Below, piece by piece: positions 49,573 through 59,648 of a stretch of DNA of 64,000 nucleotides; the first letter of the stretch is position 1; each line of letters starts with the position of its first letter. Both the position numbers and the translations under genes were made by a program. A model generated the notes under the pieces. The model was not told the DNA's origin. It did not search any database and saw nothing but the letters and a program-made list of their open reading frames with translations. Origin of the DNA: an uncultured Clostridium sp. (GTDB lineage Bacteria > Bacillota > Clostridia > Lachnospirales > Lachnospiraceae); contig UQMJ01000013.1 of the NCBI GenBank assembly GCA_900542035.1, positions 3,309 through 67,308 on the forward strand. The letters run 5' to 3'.

Positions 49573-51021
49573 ATGGGATATAAACATGGAATCGAAGTGG
49601 AAGAACTTCAGACCCCATTATCTGCGCCGTTAGAAGGAACGGCAGGTTTGCAGGTAGTGTTTGGCGCAGCGCCGATCCATTTGTCGGAAGATCCGGCAGC
49701 AACCGTAAATAATCCTATCAAGGTAAACAGCTTTGAGGAAGCATCCAGGCTTCTGGGATACAGCGATGACTGGGAAACCTATCCGATGTGCGCCAATATG
49801 TACGCATCATTTAAGGTTTTCAATATTTCTCCAGTTATCTATGTGAATGTTCTTGATCCGAAAAAGCATCAGAAAATTAATGAGGAAACCCAGATAGAGG
49901 TAAAGGACAGACAGGCGGTCTACGTGGCCAAAGGCGTATTAATGGACAGCTTGGAAATCAAAAAAGAAGAGTCGGTATTAAAAGCCGGAACGGATTATGT
50001 CCTATCCCAGAAAGGGGATGGGGTTACCATCGCTCTGCTCGGTTCTGGAGCTGGAGCAGACGCCCAGATGTTAAAAGTAACCTCCAAATCTATTGATCCG
50101 GCGGCCATTACTGCTGAGGACATAATCGGAGGATATGACGCAGAAACGGGAAAGGAAACCGGCCTGGAATGTCTGAGACAGGTTTATGTGCTGCATCAAA
50201 TGGTACCTGGCCTGGTACTGGCTCCAGGATGGTCTCATAAACCAGAGGTAGCGGCAGTGATGCAGGCGAAAACCCAGAAGTTAAATGAGGTTTTTAACAC
50301 CTTTGCAGTCATTGACATTGATACGGCCCAGGCAAAAGTATACACGAAGGTAAAAGAAATCAAAGACCAGAGCGGAATTAATGCGGAAAGGGCTGTAGCA
50401 CTATGGCCGATGGTGTCCGTGAATGGTAAAAAAGCCTATTACTCTGCCTACTGGTCTGCCATGGCAGCCTATACAGACGCTCAAAACGGAGACCGACCAT
50501 ATAAATCTCCGTCCAATGAACTGTTAAATATCACGGCAGCGGTTCTGGCAGACGGGACGGAAATCCGGATGGATACCAGCCAGGCGGCAACATTAAACGG
50601 GGATGGCATTGTAACGGCAATCAATGATGACGGTTGGAGAAGCTGGGGAAACAACACGGCCTGTTATCCGGAAAACCGAGACCCGAAAGACCGCTGGATT
50701 TGCTGCCGCCGGATGCTGAACTGGTACGAGGTGCATTTTTTAATGCAGTATAAGCGCAAGGTGGATGATCCATACAATCCAAGGCTTGTGGAAAGTCTGG
50801 TGGACAGTGAAAACCTGTACTTAAACGGCCTTACTTCCAGCGGGTATATTGCTGGTGGAAGCATTTCCTACAATGAAGAAGAGAATACCAATGAGAACAT
50901 TTTAAACGGGCACGTTACATTCCGAACCCAGATTGCATTTTGGACGCCTGCAGAATACATTAAAAACCGGATTGCTTTTGACCCGTCTATTTTACAGCAG
51001 GCCTTAACAGGAGGTGAATAA
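49573..51021 (+). CDS. Contractile tail sheath protein
   Basis: 482 residues from ATG 49573. Begins YKHGIEVEELQTPLSAPLEG and shows sheath patterns AGLQVVFGAAPIHLSEDPAA, EVAAVMQAKTQKLNEVFNTF, and the C-terminal WGNNTACYPENRDPKDRWIC with a final CFTPAEYIKNR-like (FWTPAEYIKN) segment. Members of the Mu/P2 sheath family contract to drive the tube through the envelope, showing a myovirus. Confidence 0.93.
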   Translation: MGYKHGIEVEELQTPLSAPLEGTAGLQVVFGAAPIHLSEDPAATVNNPIKVNSFEEASRLLGYSDDWETYPMCANMYASFKVFNISPVIYVNVLDPKKHQKINEETQIEVKDRQAVYVAKGVLMDSLEIKKEESVLKAGTDYVLSQKGDGVTIALLGSGAGADAQMLKVTSKSIDPAAITAEDIIGGYDAETGKETGLECLRQVYVLHQMVPGLVLAPGWSHKPEVAAVMQAKTQKLNEVFNTFAVIDIDTAQAKVYTKVKEIKDQSGINAERAVALWPMVSVNGKKAYYSAYWSAMAAYTDAQNGDRPYKSPSNELLNITAAVLADGTEIRMDTSQAATLNGDGIVTAINDDGWRSWGNNTACYPENRDPKDRWICCRRMLNWYEVHFLMQYKRKVDDPYNPRLVESLVDSENLYLNGLTSSGYIAGGSISYNEEENTNENILNGHVTFRTQIAFWTPAEYIKNRIAFDPSILQQALTGGE

Positions 51022-51023
51022 TA

Positions 51024-51551
51024 ATGGATAACAAAATGATTTTGCCGCAGGTAATTAACCTGTTTAACGTATACAAGAACGGGGTAAGGCAAATCGGGAT
51101 TGCTAATGAAGTGAGCCTTGCGGAAGTGGCATACAAGACCGTAACCATTGACGGAGCCGGAATCCCTGGAAGCTATGAAGAAGCGGTAATCGGCAACTTT
51201 GATTCTATCAAGCAGGTAATTCCATTCAGCAACCTGTATACGGACATGATTGATTTTACCAACCCGATGGAGGTGCAGGACATTATCATGCGCGGCTCCA
51301 TCCAGGTTACAAACAGTGGAACAGGAGCCACGGACTATACCGGAATCCGTGTGGCTATCAAGGGAAAATGTACGAACTTTAATCCAGGGCAGTTCAAACA
51401 GGGCGACAAAATGAGTGCAACTGTAACCATTGAGTGTATGAAGTATCTTGTGGAGGTCGGAGGAGTCGTTCTCATGGATATTGACAAATGGAACGGCAAA
51501 TATATTGTAAACGGCGTGGATCTGCTGGAAAAGGCAAGAAAATACTGTTAA
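51024..51551 (+). CDS. Tail tube protein (FII-like)
   Basis: 175 residues two bases after the sheath gene. MDNKMILPQVINLFNVYKNG and GIANEVSLAEVAYKTVTIDG, with VEVGGVVLMDIDKWNGKYIV at the end, are typical of P2 FII-family tube proteins. Confidence 0.9.
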   Translation: MDNKMILPQVINLFNVYKNGVRQIGIANEVSLAEVAYKTVTIDGAGIPGSYEEAVIGNFDSIKQVIPFSNLYTDMIDFTNPMEVQDIIMRGSIQVTNSGTGATDYTGIRVAIKGKCTNFNPGQFKQGDKMSATVTIECMKYLVEVGGVVLMDIDKWNGKYIVNGVDLLEKARKYC

Positions 51552-51560
51552 GGAGACAAA

Positions 51561-51878
51561 ATGGATAAGAAGGTTTTGACAAAAGGAGAACAGTGGGTTG
51601 TGAAATTAATTGACCCATATGAGTTTGAAGGTAAGACGATAGAAACTGTGGATTTAAACGGTCTTTTTGATTTGACGGGACGTGACATCTGCCAGATTGA
51701 TGACCAGATGCTGGCGAAAGGATATTCCGGCCAGGGATTGGAACTAACCAAACAGTACGCCCTGTTTACTGTTGCAAAAGTGTGTAAGCAGCCATGGGAA
51801 TATTGCGACAACATGAAGGCCCGCGATGTCATCCGTATTAAGAATATTGTATCAAATTTTTTCTACAGTCGGGCTTAG
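51561..51878 (+). CDS. Tail assembly chaperone, short form (gpE-like)
   Basis: 105 residues after AGGAG. WVVKLIDPYEFEGKTIETVD and ICQIDDQMLAKGYSG fit small alpha-helical chaperones encoded between tube and tape measure. A slippery sequence near its end allows -1 frameshifting into a longer product ending at 52030. Confidence 0.8.
   Translation: MDKKVLTKGEQWVVKLIDPYEFEGKTIETVDLNGLFDLTGRDICQIDDQMLAKGYSGQGLELTKQYALFTVAKVCKQPWEYCDNMKARDVIRIKNIVSNFFYSRA
51854..51863 (+). other. Programmed -1 frameshift site in the tail chaperone gene
   Basis: AAATTTTTTC in phase offers A-AAT-TTT and T-TTT-TTC heptamers. After slipping back one base the frame reads GLGSGEELTALALEVSLLTG and stops at 52028-52030. 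A fused product of about 156 residues results, as in lambda G/GT and P2 E/E'. Confidence 0.75.
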
Positions 51879-52019
51879 GTTCCGGAGAAGAGCTTACCGC
51901 CCTGGCATTAGAGGTATCGCTGCTTACTGGGACAGGCCTGGATTATCTGATGGGTCTGTCCCTTCGTGAATTTGAAAAGCTGGTAACCATCATTGTTGAG
52001 CGGCAGAAGCGGAGGAAAT

Positions 52020-55000
52020 ATGGCAAATAAGGACATCAAACTGGCGATCCGGATAGCGGGAGAAATTGATAAATCTCTTGATTCGTCTGTGAAGTTAACG
52101 AAAAAACAGATTCGCTCCCTGGCAATTGAAGCAGCCAGGGCAAACCAGAGCGTGACATTGGGAAAAGCAGTTGATTCTATGAGTGGTGGGATTGATAGCG
52201 TTACTCATAAGGCTGTGACCATGACCAAGATGGTTTCGGGAGCGGCAGTTGGATCGGGTGTGGTGCTTGCCGGAGTCGGAACTGCTGCAGCTGAGGCTGG
52301 ATCTGATTTTGAATCTGCTTTTGCTGGAATCCGTAAGACTGTAGATGCGACTGAGCAGCAATATGATGCTCTGGAAGACTCCATCCGGAGTATGTCCAAA
52401 AATATGCCTATGGCAGCTACGGAGCTGGCTGGAATCGGAGAGGCGGCCGGACAGTTAGGTGTCCAGACGGAAAATCTGGAAGAGTTTATTCAGACTATGG
52501 CGGATTTGTCAGTGGCAACAAACCTCACAAGTGAGGAAGGGGCGGCGGAGTTTGCAAAGTTTGCAAATATCGTAAAAATGCCTCAGGACAAATTTGACGA
52601 GCTGGGAAGTACCGTAGTTGCGCTGGGAAATAACATGGCTACCACAGAGGCAGATATCGTTTCCATGGGAATGCGTCTTGCTGGAGCAGGGGAACAGGTA
52701 GGCATGAATGAAGCGGATATTATGGGATTGTCTGCCGCTTTGTCATCTGTTGGAATTGAAGCGGAAATGGGCGGCTCTGCCATGTCAAAAGTAATGATCA
52801 ATATGCAGTTGGCGGTAGAAACAGGAAACGAAAGTTTAAAATCATTTGCTCATGTAGCTGGAATGTCTGCAGATGAATTTGCCAGAGCCTATAAAGAGGA
52901 TGCTGCCAATGCTTTGATAGCATTTCTATCCGGTCTGAATGATACAGAACGGTTGGGAATGTCTGCAATCGCAGTTCTGGATGAAATGGAAATCAGCGAG
53001 GTGCGCTTGCGGGATACTCTGTTGAGAGCCGCCGGCGCCAGCGATCTGTTTGATAACTCAATCGAACTGGCCAATGAAGCCTTTGAAGAAAATACTGCCT
53101 TAAGTAAGGAGGCCAGTCAGAGGTACGCCACGTTTGAGAGCCGATTAGAGATGACAAAAAACAGGGTCAATGATGTGGGGATATCCCTGTATCAGAACTT
53201 CAGAGACCCGTTAAACGACGTTTTGGGATTGACTCTGGACGTTACCGACAGCCTAGCGATTTTTGACGAAGAGACTATTCAGGCATTATCGGAATCAGCC
53301 AGAGAACATATCCCGACTGCTGTCAGGGAAATTAAGGAAGGAGCTAATGTCCTAACAGATTTTGCGGGTCCGGTGATGGGGACTGCCATCAACAACCTGG
53401 ATCTGATTGGATCTGGAATTGTTGGAATCGGCGCCGCAATCGTTACGTTAAATGTTATTAAAAAAGTAAATGATATGTCAAAGGCTTTCGGGAACATGAA
53501 AGTTGCCATGATGGGAAATCCATGGACACTTGCAGTGGGCGGTATGGCGGCATTAGTAGGTGTGATTTCGGCGGTTCGGACGAAGCTTAAACTTGCCAGG
53601 GAAGACGCAAAAAAAGCCAATCTGGAACGGCATTTTGGAGAGATTGCCCTTTCCATGGGAGAAGTGGAAGAGATTGCAGAAAAAATTGTGGATAACGGCA
53701 ACTTAGACCATCTGAATCAGTTCATAACTGAGATGGGAAAGACCCAGGATGCGGCCAGAAATATCCACAACCTGTCGGAAGAGATTAATAAAATTACCTG
53801 GAAAGTCGGGACAGGATTTGAACTAAGTGAAACAGATAAGGATACCTTAAAAGAATCCATCGAATCCATGGCACAGGAATCCATTAGTCTGGTGGAACAA
53901 TCCAATTATACGGCAACGGTCAGTGTCCAGGCGTTATTTGGTACAGACAGTGAGGCTGGCAGGGAATTAATCACTGGTTTTAATGCTATGTACGCTCAAA
54001 TTAACGGAGAAGTGGAGACACTGGGAAGACAGTTGGGAGATGCTTACAGTACAGCGTTAGAAGACGGCGTAATTGACATGGATGAAGCTAAGATTATTAG
54101 TGAATTGCAGGGAAAATTAGCAAGGATAACGGCGGAAGTCTCCCAGTCGCAGTTTGAAGCCAAGATGGACAGAATCACCATGGAACATGGTGGAATGGCA
54201 CTGACGGCAGAATCCTTGCAAAATGTCCAGGCAGAAATCAATGAGGTAACAAATGAGCAGATGGCAAACCAAAGGCAGAGCCTTGAGTATGCTCTCGGAC
54301 AACTGAACCTGCAGAGGGAAAAGAGCCTGAGCGGAGAATATGCACCGGATAGCAAAGCTTATATTAGTCCAGCAACCTATGCGGATGCCAGAGCAGCACT
54401 GGAAAATCAGTTCAACAGCCAGCAGATGGAAATCAGCTTGCCAGCGTTGCAGTTTTCAACAGATTCTATTAACGAGGCATACGGAAAAGAACTGGCCGAG
54501 TTTGGAAGAAATGCAGAAGAGGGGATGCAGGCGGCTATAGAAGAAATGATAGAAGCCGCACAGAGAGGAATAAACTATAGCTTTAGCGAGGATAATGCAG
54601 AATCAATCCGCGAGTTATTTCTTGGCGTTTCTGATATGGAAGGTACGACTGTTGATGCCATTACCGAACTCTGGGAAGGCGCTATGCAGGAACAGTTTAG
54701 TGCTTTGCAGGAACTGGTAAACCAGGCCAGGGAGAAAGGGCAGGAAGTTCCAGAGGCGGTTTCCAAAGGATTGTCAGATGCAGCTGTTATTGGTGCGATT
54801 GCAGGAGATACAGAAGCTATCTGGCAGATTATGGCAGATGCAACAGAAGGAAACGAAGAATATGAGAAAGCGCTGAAAGACGCAGAAGAAAACGGATTGA
54901 AACTCCCAGAGGCGGTAAGCACAGGGATTGGTTCGAATCAGAAAGCGATTAATGACGCAGTTAATCGTTCTTATGAGGATTTGCAGAGACAGGTAGATCG

Positions 55001-55466
55001 CGTATTTTCGAAAGGAATCCAGACAGATCTAGATATGTATCTGAACTTGAATCCGATAATAAGCAATAAGGCGACGGAAGTATCCCGTACACAGCAAAAT
55101 GCTAAAAAGGGGATTCCGGCTTATGCAGAGGGTGGAATTCTAAGCCGACCACATATTGGTCTGGTGGCAGAGGATGGCCCAGAGGCCATTATTCCATTAG
55201 ACGGAAGCACGCGAGCAAAAAGTATCTGGCAGGAGGCAGGGGAGCTGTTAGGAATTACTTCTCCTGAGCCGGTCAGAGAACTGTCTGCGGCGGCAGGTAC
55301 AATCACAGAAAGCGGTGGAGGCGATACTTATAATATTACCTATGCGCCGGTATTACAGGGAGCATCACAGGCAGAACTAGAACGTGCTGCCAGAAGCAGT
55401 TTTGACGAGTTCGAACAGCACTTTGATGAAATGATTAAAAAACGGAGACGGTTGTCCTACAGATAG
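52020..55466 (+). CDS. Tail tape measure protein
   Basis: 1,148 residues from ATG 52020 (GGAGG at 52011-52015). TP901-type tape-measure region (SMSKNMPMAATELAGIGEAA), several hydrophobic segments (SGAAVGSGVVLAGVGTAAAE; GIVGIGAAIVTLNVI; TLAVGGMAALVGVISAV), long coiled-coil stretches, and a C-terminal YAEGGILSRPHIGLVAEDGP motif. Length sets tail length. Its start overlaps the frameshifted chaperone end. Confidence 0.93.
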   Translation: MANKDIKLAIRIAGEIDKSLDSSVKLTKKQIRSLAIEAARANQSVTLGKAVDSMSGGIDSVTHKAVTMTKMVSGAAVGSGVVLAGVGTAAAEAGSDFESAFAGIRKTVDATEQQYDALEDSIRSMSKNMPMAATELAGIGEAAGQLGVQTENLEEFIQTMADLSVATNLTSEEGAAEFAKFANIVKMPQDKFDELGSTVVALGNNMATTEADIVSMGMRLAGAGEQVGMNEADIMGLSAALSSVGIEAEMGGSAMSKVMINMQLAVETGNESLKSFAHVAGMSADEFARAYKEDAANALIAFLSGLNDTERLGMSAIAVLDEMEISEVRLRDTLLRAAGASDLFDNSIELANEAFEENTALSKEASQRYATFESRLEMTKNRVNDVGISLYQNFRDPLNDVLGLTLDVTDSLAIFDEETIQALSESAREHIPTAVREIKEGANVLTDFAGPVMGTAINNLDLIGSGIVGIGAAIVTLNVIKKVNDMSKAFGNMKVAMMGNPWTLAVGGMAALVGVISAVRTKLKLAREDAKKANLERHFGEIALSMGEVEEIAEKIVDNGNLDHLNQFITEMGKTQDAARNIHNLSEEINKITWKVGTGFELSETDKDTLKESIESMAQESISLVEQSNYTATVSVQALFGTDSEAGRELITGFNAMYAQINGEVETLGRQLGDAYSTALEDGVIDMDEAKIISELQGKLARITAEVSQSQFEAKMDRITMEHGGMALTAESLQNVQAEINEVTNEQMANQRQSLEYALGQLNLQREKSLSGEYAPDSKAYISPATYADARAALENQFNSQQMEISLPALQFSTDSINEAYGKELAEFGRNAEEGMQAAIEEMIEAAQRGINYSFSEDNAESIRELFLGVSDMEGTTVDAITELWEGAMQEQFSALQELVNQAREKGQEVPEAVSKGLSDAAVIGAIAGDTEAIWQIMADATEGNEEYEKALKDAEENGLKLPEAVSTGIGSNQKAINDAVNRSYEDLQRQVDRVFSKGIQTDLDMYLNLNPIISNKATEVSRTQQNAKKGIPAYAEGGILSRPHIGLVAEDGPEAIIPLDGSTRAKSIWQEAGELLGITSPEPVRELSAAAGTITESGGGDTYNITYAPVLQGASQAELERAARSSFDEFEQHFDEMIKKRRRLSYR

Positions 55467-55476
55467 GAGTGGTAAG

Positions 55477-55683
55477 ATGACATACCGGACAGTCCTGGGA
55501 GATACCTGGGACATTATTGCAAAAAAAGTCTATGGAAATGAGTTTTGTGCGGATAAATTGATGGATGTCAACCGTGATCTGCTAAACCAGTTTATCTTCT
55601 CAGAAGGTGTGGAGGTTTCCTGTCCGGAACTTCCGACGCAAACGGCCGAACATCCATCTGGCTGGCCAGAATGGAGGACATAA
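55477..55683 (+). CDS. Tail protein X (LysM-like)
   Basis: 68 residues. TYRTVLGDTWDIIAKKVYGN and the NRDLLNQFIFSEGVEVSCPE segment form the LysM-type gpX of P2-like tails. It overlaps the next gene by one base. Confidence 0.85.
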   Translation: MTYRTVLGDTWDIIAKKVYGNEFCADKLMDVNRDLLNQFIFSEGVEVSCPELPTQTAEHPSGWPEWRT

Positions 55684-56750
55684 TGGGATTAGCAGAAGAA
55701 ACGTACCGGATGACGCACAGGCCCAGACACGCCAATCCAATCATAAAGTATGATGGAAAAGATAGAAAGGAACTGTATACCAGCGTTGACTCTTTAGAAT
55801 ATACAGATTTTGCAGAAGGAAATTCGGATGAAATTTCCATTACGATTAGCGATCAGAAGTCGGATTTTCTGAATGGATTCTTCCCTGAAACTGGAAAAAA
55901 TCTGGACGTATATCTGGATTACTACCACTGGTACAAGCCGGAGACAAAGGAAACTTACCATTGTGGCGATTTCACGATTGATGATATTACTATAAAGGCA
56001 GGTCCGCGTGAACTGGTAATTAAAGGAGTATCCCAGCCGGCTAATTCGGAGTTTAAGTCTACACCAAGAACGAAAACTTGGCAGGAAACTACATTAAAAA
56101 CCATAGCAGCAGAATATATGCAGCTTTACCAGATGACTGGAACTCTATATTTTCATGGGGCAGATCCAGCCATTAAAGAAATAAAGCAGGAAGAGGAAAG
56201 CGACCTTGCTTTTTTAAGCCGTATCTGTGAAAAATACGGATTTTGCCTAAAAATTTATAAGTTAGCGCTGGTTATCTTTCAAAAAAGTGGTTATGAGGGA
56301 AGGGAGCCGTTAAAGATCTATAACAGGGATCTGGAATGGGAACCTGGATGGACCTGGAACCGGACACTTTCCGGAACGTATACAGGAGCCAAAATTTCTT
56401 ATACGAATCCCAACAAACCGAAAAGACGGAAGAAAGGGGAAGAACCGCTTCCGGACATTGAGGTTCTGGTGGGGACAGAAGGAAGAATTCTGTACCTAAA
56501 TGAAACAGTAGATACAGAGGCAGAAGCGATTGAAACCGCCAAGGCAAGAGTCAATAAGGAAAATGAAAAGATTGAAACTCTATCGTTTACAACTATGTTT
56601 GATCCAAATCTGGTGGCAAGCTCTGTAATCGAAGTAACCAACCTCCCTCATGTAGAAGGCAGGTATTTTGTTTCACAGGTTCGGGTATCTATGTCACAGT
56701 CGGGGCTTAAAATGCGGGTATCTGCTTACAAAATTACTCAGAGGTTATGA
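55683..56750 (+). CDS. Late control protein D-type baseplate hub
   Basis: 355 residues from ATG 55683 (GGAGG upstream). YTDFAEGNSDEISITISDQK, FTIDDITIKAGPRELVIKGV and SDLAFLSRICEKYGFCLKIY are GpD/phage_GPD hallmarks. The protein forms the hub and tube-like cap, homologous to part of VgrG. Confidence 0.9.
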   Translation: MGLAEETYRMTHRPRHANPIIKYDGKDRKELYTSVDSLEYTDFAEGNSDEISITISDQKSDFLNGFFPETGKNLDVYLDYYHWYKPETKETYHCGDFTIDDITIKAGPRELVIKGVSQPANSEFKSTPRTKTWQETTLKTIAAEYMQLYQMTGTLYFHGADPAIKEIKQEEESDLAFLSRICEKYGFCLKIYKLALVIFQKSGYEGREPLKIYNRDLEWEPGWTWNRTLSGTYTGAKISYTNPNKPKRRKKGEEPLPDIEVLVGTEGRILYLNETVDTEAEAIETAKARVNKENEKIETLSFTTMFDPNLVASSVIEVTNLPHVEGRYFVSQVRVSMSQSGLKMRVSAYKITQRL

Positions 56751-56751
56751 A

Positions 56752-57144
56752 ATGGAAAAAATCATATATGGTTATGTCAATACGGTAAACAAACAGAATG
56801 GGACTATAACGGTAATACAGCCGGACAGGAACCGGAATATTACCGGAAGCATCCCATTTTTTTCTCATTGTGGAGAATATAAGATGCCGGATGTAGGAGA
56901 TCCGGTTGCGGTAATCTTCTGGGGAACCGGTTCTTCGGATGGGATGGCGCTGGGAAGCTGGTGGTCGGAGGGAAATCTTCCCCCATCTGATTACGATTTT
57001 CATAAAGATACTGGAAACGGAACCGCTATCTATCAAAAAGCCGGAGAATTAACCCTGGAGGATTCCGGCGGGAAAATTTCTGTAAAAGAATTGATTGAAA
57101 AGCTGAAAAACCACGAAACGCGCATTGAAAAATTAGGAGGCTAG
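56752..57144 (+). CDS. Baseplate spike protein V-like
   Basis: 130 residues from ATG 56752. An OB-like N-terminus (YGYVNTVNKQNGTITVIQPD) followed by GDPVAVIFWGTGSSDGMALG and a short beta/helix tail. Matches gpV/gp45-type spikes in size and position. Confidence 0.8.
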   Translation: MEKIIYGYVNTVNKQNGTITVIQPDRNRNITGSIPFFSHCGEYKMPDVGDPVAVIFWGTGSSDGMALGSWWSEGNLPPSDYDFHKDTGNGTAIYQKAGELTLEDSGGKISVKELIEKLKNHETRIEKLGG

Positions 57145-57147
57145 TCT

Positions 57148-57543
57148 ATGGTCATTGGGGCATGGGGCGGAATTACATTCTGCGTCCAGAAGAATAAAAC
57201 AGTCATGTTAAAGGACTTGAAGGAAAGCAGTAGCTCCAACCTTGCAAAACATGAGATCATGGCAGGAAAGACCAAATACCAGTGGATTAACTATGAAGCT
57301 GAAGAATTATCCCTGACTCTTATTTTTGATTCTACGGTTTGCAGGAAACCATTTGACCAGTATATGAAGCTGAAGGAACTGGAAGGGCAGACGTCTCCCC
57401 TGATTATTGGCCGGAAGCGAATTGGATACCATGTATGGCTGCTGCAAAAGATTGATGGGAATTTTTCCAGAATTATCAGTAAGGGGGCAATTTCTAGGAT
57501 AGAAGTTTCCTGCAAATTTGTTGAATATTTTACGGGGGAATGA
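57148..57543 (+). CDS. Tail protein U-like
   Basis: 131 residues. KYQWINYEAEELSLTLIFDS and the ending SRIEVSCKFVEYFTGE resemble P2 GpU-family proteins. Here it lies after the spike gene rather than before the hub, so the order is slightly rearranged relative to P2. Confidence 0.65.
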   Translation: MVIGAWGGITFCVQKNKTVMLKDLKESSSSNLAKHEIMAGKTKYQWINYEAEELSLTLIFDSTVCRKPFDQYMKLKELEGQTSPLIIGRKRIGYHVWLLQKIDGNFSRIISKGAISRIEVSCKFVEYFTGE

Positions 57544-57546
57544 CGG

Positions 57547-57855
57547 ATGTTGAAATTTTCTCTAGTTGGAATTACAGATTTTGATGAAGTGGAGTCCATT
57601 GGTAGATGCCTGAAAAATTTATACTCGATACCTGCAGGCAGCATTCCGTGTGATCGGGAATTTGGACTTTCCTGGGCGGGACTGGATACCATTTCTCCGG
57701 ATATGGAAACTTTGTACGGCCTGGAACTGATGGAAAAGACAGACAAATACGAGCCGAGAGTCAAGGTAGTTGGATTTGATTTTTTACATCAAGATGACGG
57801 TACAGTAGAGGTGCTTGTGGAAATTAAACCGAAAGGGGGCATTGGAAATGGATGA
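57547..57855 (+). CDS. Baseplate wedge protein W (gp25-like)
   Basis: 102 residues. NLYSIPAGSIPCDREFGLSW and the YEPRVKVVGFDFLHQDDGTV segment are typical of gp25/gpW wedge proteins. Overlaps the J gene by eight bases. Confidence 0.85.
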   Translation: MLKFSLVGITDFDEVESIGRCLKNLYSIPAGSIPCDREFGLSWAGLDTISPDMETLYGLELMEKTDKYEPRVKVVGFDFLHQDDGTVEVLVEIKPKGGIGNG

Positions 57856-58999
57856 TTTGAAGGCGATTGAAAATTATCCGGATGTCTCATTCATCGAAAA
57901 TTATACGTTGTCCCAGTTAAACGAAGATATGCTGCTCTGGTACAGAGAGAAGAAAAAGGAAGAGACAGGAAAAGACATTTCTTTGCCCGCCGGAGATGAA
58001 AGAAGGCTGCTTCTGACTGCCTGCGCCTACTATCTATACCAAGGGTATATGTTCGTGGACGACGCCGGAAAAATGGGTTTGTTAAAGTATGCCAGAGGAG
58101 ATTATCTGGATAATCTGGGTGTTATGAAGAAAGTTCCGAGAAATCCGGCAAGGGGAGCTACTACAACGCTGAGATTTGATATTACGGAGAGCAGGGATTT
58201 TGCGACTGGAATTCCGAAAGGAACCAGGGCGACGGCAGGCAATAATCTGTATTTTGCTACGGCCGAATACGGGGAAATTGTTCCTGGAGACACGTATGTG
58301 GAAATAACAGCGGTATGCACGCAGACGGGAAAAATTGGAAATTATTTTGGAATTGGAGAAATCAACCAGATGGTAGATTCTGTACCTTTTGTGAGCGCTG
58401 TAAGAAATGTAACCGTACCGGAAAACGGACAAGATGAGGAAGATGATGAATCATATCGACTGCGGATTTACCTGGCTCCGGCAGGGTATTCCAATGCAGG
58501 CTCGGAAGATGGGTACCGTTTCTTCGTGCTTTCGTTCAATCCGGACATTTCCGACATCCGGATTACATCTCCAAAGGAGTGTGAAGTACATATCTGTTAT
58601 CTGTTGGAAGATGGAAGAATTCCAGGAAATGAATCCTTAAAAGCGTTAAAAGCATACCTGGAAGAGGAGACCAGAAAGCCAATTACGGACAGGGTAGTGA
58701 TATCGGCTCCGACTCAAAGAGAATATGAACTAGAATTAAAATATTATATCAACCGAAGCGAGAACAATCAGGCGGCCGGAATCCAAAAAAGAGTAGAGAA
58801 GGCAGTAAATGATTATCTTTTGTGGCAGTCCGGAAAAATTGGAAGAGATATTAATCCGGATGAATTAATCTGCCGGATTAAGTCGGCAGGTGCTAAGAGA
58901 GTAGAGATTGTTTCGCCTGTGTTTACGGTAGTATCGGATAATCAGGTGCCAAAATGTGTAAAACAGACCGTCAATTATGGAGGGTTGGAATATGATTAA
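57848..58999 (+). CDS. Baseplate J-like protein
   Basis: 383 residues from ATG 57848. DYLDNLGVMKKVPRNPARGA, IPKGTRATAGNNLYFATAEY and RVVISAPTQREYELELKYYI are baseplate_J features. It forms wedge arms that hold the fibres. Overlaps the I gene. Confidence 0.92.
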   Translation: MDDLKAIENYPDVSFIENYTLSQLNEDMLLWYREKKKEETGKDISLPAGDERRLLLTACAYYLYQGYMFVDDAGKMGLLKYARGDYLDNLGVMKKVPRNPARGATTTLRFDITESRDFATGIPKGTRATAGNNLYFATAEYGEIVPGDTYVEITAVCTQTGKIGNYFGIGEINQMVDSVPFVSAVRNVTVPENGQDEEDDESYRLRIYLAPAGYSNAGSEDGYRFFVLSFNPDISDIRITSPKECEVHICYLLEDGRIPGNESLKALKAYLEEETRKPITDRVVISAPTQREYELELKYYINRSENNQAAGIQKRVEKAVNDYLLWQSGKIGRDINPDELICRIKSAGAKRVEIVSPVFTVVSDNQVPKCVKQTVNYGGLEYD

Positions 59000-59648
59000 T
59001 TATGATGCGGGAGAACTGATTGATCTGTTGTCGGCGAATATGAAATATGATCCGGATGTCCGAGCTATCAGCTATGCATTGAAGCGTGGAAAGGATAAGC
59101 TATTACAATATTGCGAGAGAATAAAACTATTATCAAATATTGATTCCTTGCCGGAGGAACTGCTGGATTTGATAGCCTTGGAGCTGAATTCCCATTACTA
59201 TGACCAGACACTGTCATTAGAGCAGAAACGCAACATAGTACGAGCTACGCTAGGATGGTATATGCAGGCTGGTACGGTGGCTGCGGTAGAAGAAATGATG
59301 CAGATTATTTTCGGAAATGGAGGTACAGTAGAATGGTATGACTTCGAGGATGGGCCTGGAAAACCTGGAACATTCGATATCTATACGGACGCAACTCTGA
59401 CTCCAGATCTGATGGAACGAATGACGGAAATCCTAAAAAGAGTGAAGAAGGCCTCCGCTCATTTGCGGAGATTGGATATTAGGCGAAATTATCACGACAG
59501 CATAGAATTTGGCGCAGTTGTTATATCCAGAATACAGAATGAATTTTTTAGTGCCAGTGAAGAGGTGCGGGATAATCATATGGAGCTACAAATATTGATG
59601 CATATGAGCTGCCGGATTAAAAACGTAATGAAAGGAGAAGCGGGATGA
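58992..59648 (+). CDS. Tail protein I (baseplate, gpI)
   Basis: 218 residues from ATG 58992. LALELNSHYYDQTLSLEQKR and RATLGWYMQAGTVAAVEEMM are typical of P2 gpI. Stop overlaps the next ATG. Confidence 0.9.
   Translation: MINYDAGELIDLLSANMKYDPDVRAISYALKRGKDKLLQYCERIKLLSNIDSLPEELLDLIALELNSHYYDQTLSLEQKRNIVRATLGWYMQAGTVAAVEEMMQIIFGNGGTVEWYDFEDGPGKPGTFDIYTDATLTPDLMERMTEILKRVKKASAHLRRLDIRRNYHDSIEFGAVVISRIQNEFFSASEEVRDNHMELQILMHMSCRIKNVMKGEAG

Noticed and set aside
53279..53701. Leftward 140-codon frame inside the tape measure gene
   Set aside because: Antisense shadow with no ribosome site; the forward frame is clearly coding.
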